From contig JAGCGE010000276.1 in the NCBI GenBank assembly GCA_017649745.1, forward strand, positions 1 to 25,477: a stretch of 25,477 nt of DNA. Direction: 5' to 3'. Positions 24,341-25,477 of this stretch are shown in pieces. The DNA comes from Clostridiales bacterium. GTDB lineage: Bacteria > Bacillota_A > Clostridia > Saccharofermentanales > Saccharofermentanaceae. A program made the translations under genes and the position numbers. The notes under the pieces are model-generated. The model did no database searches and was not told where the DNA came from. It saw nothing but the letters and a program-made list of their open reading frames with translations. The stretch's first letter is position 1; the number at the start of each line of letters is the position of its first letter.

Positions 24341-24654
24341 TCATTTGCCGAGATACTCACGGATCTTCTTAAAGATGTGCTCCTTGTTCGGCGGCAGATT
24401 GTCAGGCAGCTCATCTATCGCGAAAAATCTCTGCTCTGCTACCTCTTCCTCCTGAGGCTTCATCTCACCGCTATAGTCGGAACAGATAAAGAGTATTCCG
24501 GCTCCATAGAACCTGCCGGATAATCCCAGAATCCGTTATCTGTTCTCTTACCGAGAAGGATCTCACCTTTCTCATTAACGATGATCGCTCCTGCGCTTGC
24601 CATTATTATCGGCTCGTGGCCTATCTTCTTACGAAGATCCAATACGTATCCCAT
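24341..24654 (-). pseudogene. Nudix hydrolase with the Nudix box deleted
   Basis: The N-terminal frame starts at ATG 24654 (AGGTGA just upstream) and reads MGYVLDLRKKIGHEPIIMAS...GEILLGKRTDNGFWDYPAGSMEPE, the typical start of a Nudix hydrolase, then hits a stop. The C-terminal part continues in another frame as ILFICSDYSGEMKP...EQRFFAIDELPDN...KKIREYLGK and stops at 24341-24343, again typical of the same family. Between them some 50 residues are missing, including the whole Nudix box (GxxxxxExxxxxxxREUxEExGU), and the frame is changed. The catalytic Glu and Arg residues are therefore gone. The gene was translationally coupled to the upstream methyltransferase, whose stop lies within its ribosome binding site. 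Confidence 0.85.
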
Positions 24655-24658
24655 AGTT

Positions 24659-25423
24659 TCACCTTTTCTTGGCAACGATCAAGAATCTGTGGATCGTGCC
24701 AATTATTTCACCGTCTCTTTCGATCACTTCCTGCATCTGAAGCAATCGGTCAAGACATCTATCAACCGAGAAATCCGGAAATTCCCATTCGATGACTCTC
24801 GCGAACCAAACGAATGCTCCCACATCGTAGAACTTTATCGGTCTATAGACCTCATCTGCCTTGATGATCTCAAATCCCGCATCTTCCATCGCCTTCTTCT
24901 GAACCGTCAGATTGTTGCCCGGAAATGGCGGAAGCGGTGCATCCTCGAAGGCCATCTCGACGAGGTCTCTGTCATTCATGTCACCCACCTGCTGAGTGAC
25001 GAACATTCCTCCAGGCTTAAGGATCCTTCGTATCTCCTTCGGATCGAAATCACCGTGTCTGTCGATCATGATGTCAAACGACTCATCATCGAACGGAAGT
25101 CGCGAACAATCATTGCACTCTCTCATATCGATCCCTAGTGGACTTAGTGTCTTCTTACAAAGTTCCACATTAGGCGGATAGCCTTCAGTTGCCGAAATAT
25201 TCTCATAAGGGTGTCCGAGTGTCAGGAGATACTCTCCTCCGCCCGTGTCATAATCAAGAAGCTTCATATCCTTTGTAAGATACTTCCTGACTTCCTTATC
25301 ATAATCCCATGGCAGATCCTCGTCAGACGTGAACCTGCCATCAAGATGTGAGAAATCCCAACCCTTGATGTGAGCGATCTCTTCTTCTTTTTTCCAGATC
25401 TCTATTAATTCATTTTGTTTCAT
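24659..25423 (-). CDS. Class I SAM-dependent methyltransferase
   Basis: A 254-aa methyltransferase. Motif I is LLDYDTGGGEYL (55-66), the acidic end of strand 2 is Glu80 in ATEGYPPN, motif II/III is LPFDDESFDIMIDRHGDFD (109-127), and motif post III is RRILKPGGMFVTQQVGD (132-148). The N-terminal helices (1-50) and a C-terminal extension after 165 are as expected for small-molecule methyltransferases of this group. The frame runs to a TTG at 25447, but AAAGGAAAG lies just upstream of ATG 25423, which is preferred. Its stop overlaps the ribosome binding site of the broken Nudix gene, so these were one operon. The acceptor substrate is unknown. Confidence 0.9.
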   Translation of the reverse strand: MKQNELIEIWKKEEEIAHIKGWDFSHLDGRFTSDEDLPWDYDKEVRKYLTKDMKLLDYDTGGGEYLLTLGHPYENISATEGYPPNVELCKKTLSPLGIDMRECNDCSRLPFDDESFDIMIDRHGDFDPKEIRRILKPGGMFVTQQVGDMNDRDLVEMAFEDAPLPPFPGNNLTVQKKAMEDAGFEIIKADEVYRPIKFYDVGAFVWFARVIEWEFPDFSVDRCLDRLLQMQEVIERDGEIIGTIHRFLIVAKKR

Positions 25424-25477
25424 TTTTTGCTTTCCTTTCATAATCAAAAATCTAATACGAAAGGTGCAGTTCCTGAC

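Noticed and set aside
24581..25138. 185-codon plus-strand frame
   Set aside because: It is antisense to the methyltransferase with clear SAM motifs; no ribosome binding site.

Overview
The window looks like chromosomal DNA of a low-to-mid GC Firmicute of the class Clostridia, probably a gut or rumen polysaccharide degrader. The support is indirect: strong AGGAGG-type ribosome binding sites, a cytoplasmic GH10 xylanase and a CE2-like acetyl esterase, a surface beta-helix protein ending in a domain I associate with clostridial surface proteins, and a degenerate-KaiC/ATP-grasp (PEP/pyruvate-binding) protein. The genus cannot be fixed from the sequence. I see no rRNA, tRNA, CRISPR array, IS element or phage genes.

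Layout. 1-3.9 kb: a small membrane protein, an ABC half-exporter (minus), a cyclase-family hydrolase (minus) and a CPBP membrane protease (plus) ending in a clear terminator. 3.9-4.4 kb: a gene-free stretch with six copies of GGTTGGA, then a promoter and a 17-bp palindrome. 4.4-7.5 kb: a TetR - ABC ATPase - ABC-2 permease operon, then a Cof-type HAD phosphatase with a terminator. 7.5-9.9 kb (minus): a secreted beta-helix protein followed by a 41-aa peptide gene. 10-13.2 kb: a plus-strand operon (72-aa conserved protein, CE2-like esterase, diverged CoaX-like kinase) converging on a minus-strand GH10 xylanase. 13.3-16.2 kb: a minus-strand run of cupin, DinB-like, GNAT and HEAT-repeat genes. 16.3-17.7 kb: HAD phosphatase and an unknown protein, translationally coupled. 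17.8-19 kb: a lipoprotein with an internal duplication. 19-21.6 kb (minus): a WG-repeat-like lipoprotein, two small membrane proteins, a decayed copy of one of them, and a frameshifted methyltransferase. 21.7-25.4 kb (minus): the 856-aa PEP/pyruvate-binding protein behind a leader terminator, a Nudix gene that has lost its Nudix box, and an intact methyltransferase.

Working together. The TetR gene probably represses itself and the ABC pair through the palindrome at 4364-4380. The esterase and xylanase lack signal peptides, so they would act on imported acetylated xylo-oligosaccharides in the cytoplasm. The cupin, DinB and GNAT genes form a compact operon of small stress or resistance type enzymes. 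The 19-24.7 kb part carries three broken genes and looks like a region under relaxed selection.

I did not find a complete new system that I can prove. The best leads are the GGTTGGA array, the leader terminator in front of the degenerate-KaiC/ATP-grasp gene, the short peptide gene coupled to the surface protein, and the altered active-site motifs of the CoaX-like protein.
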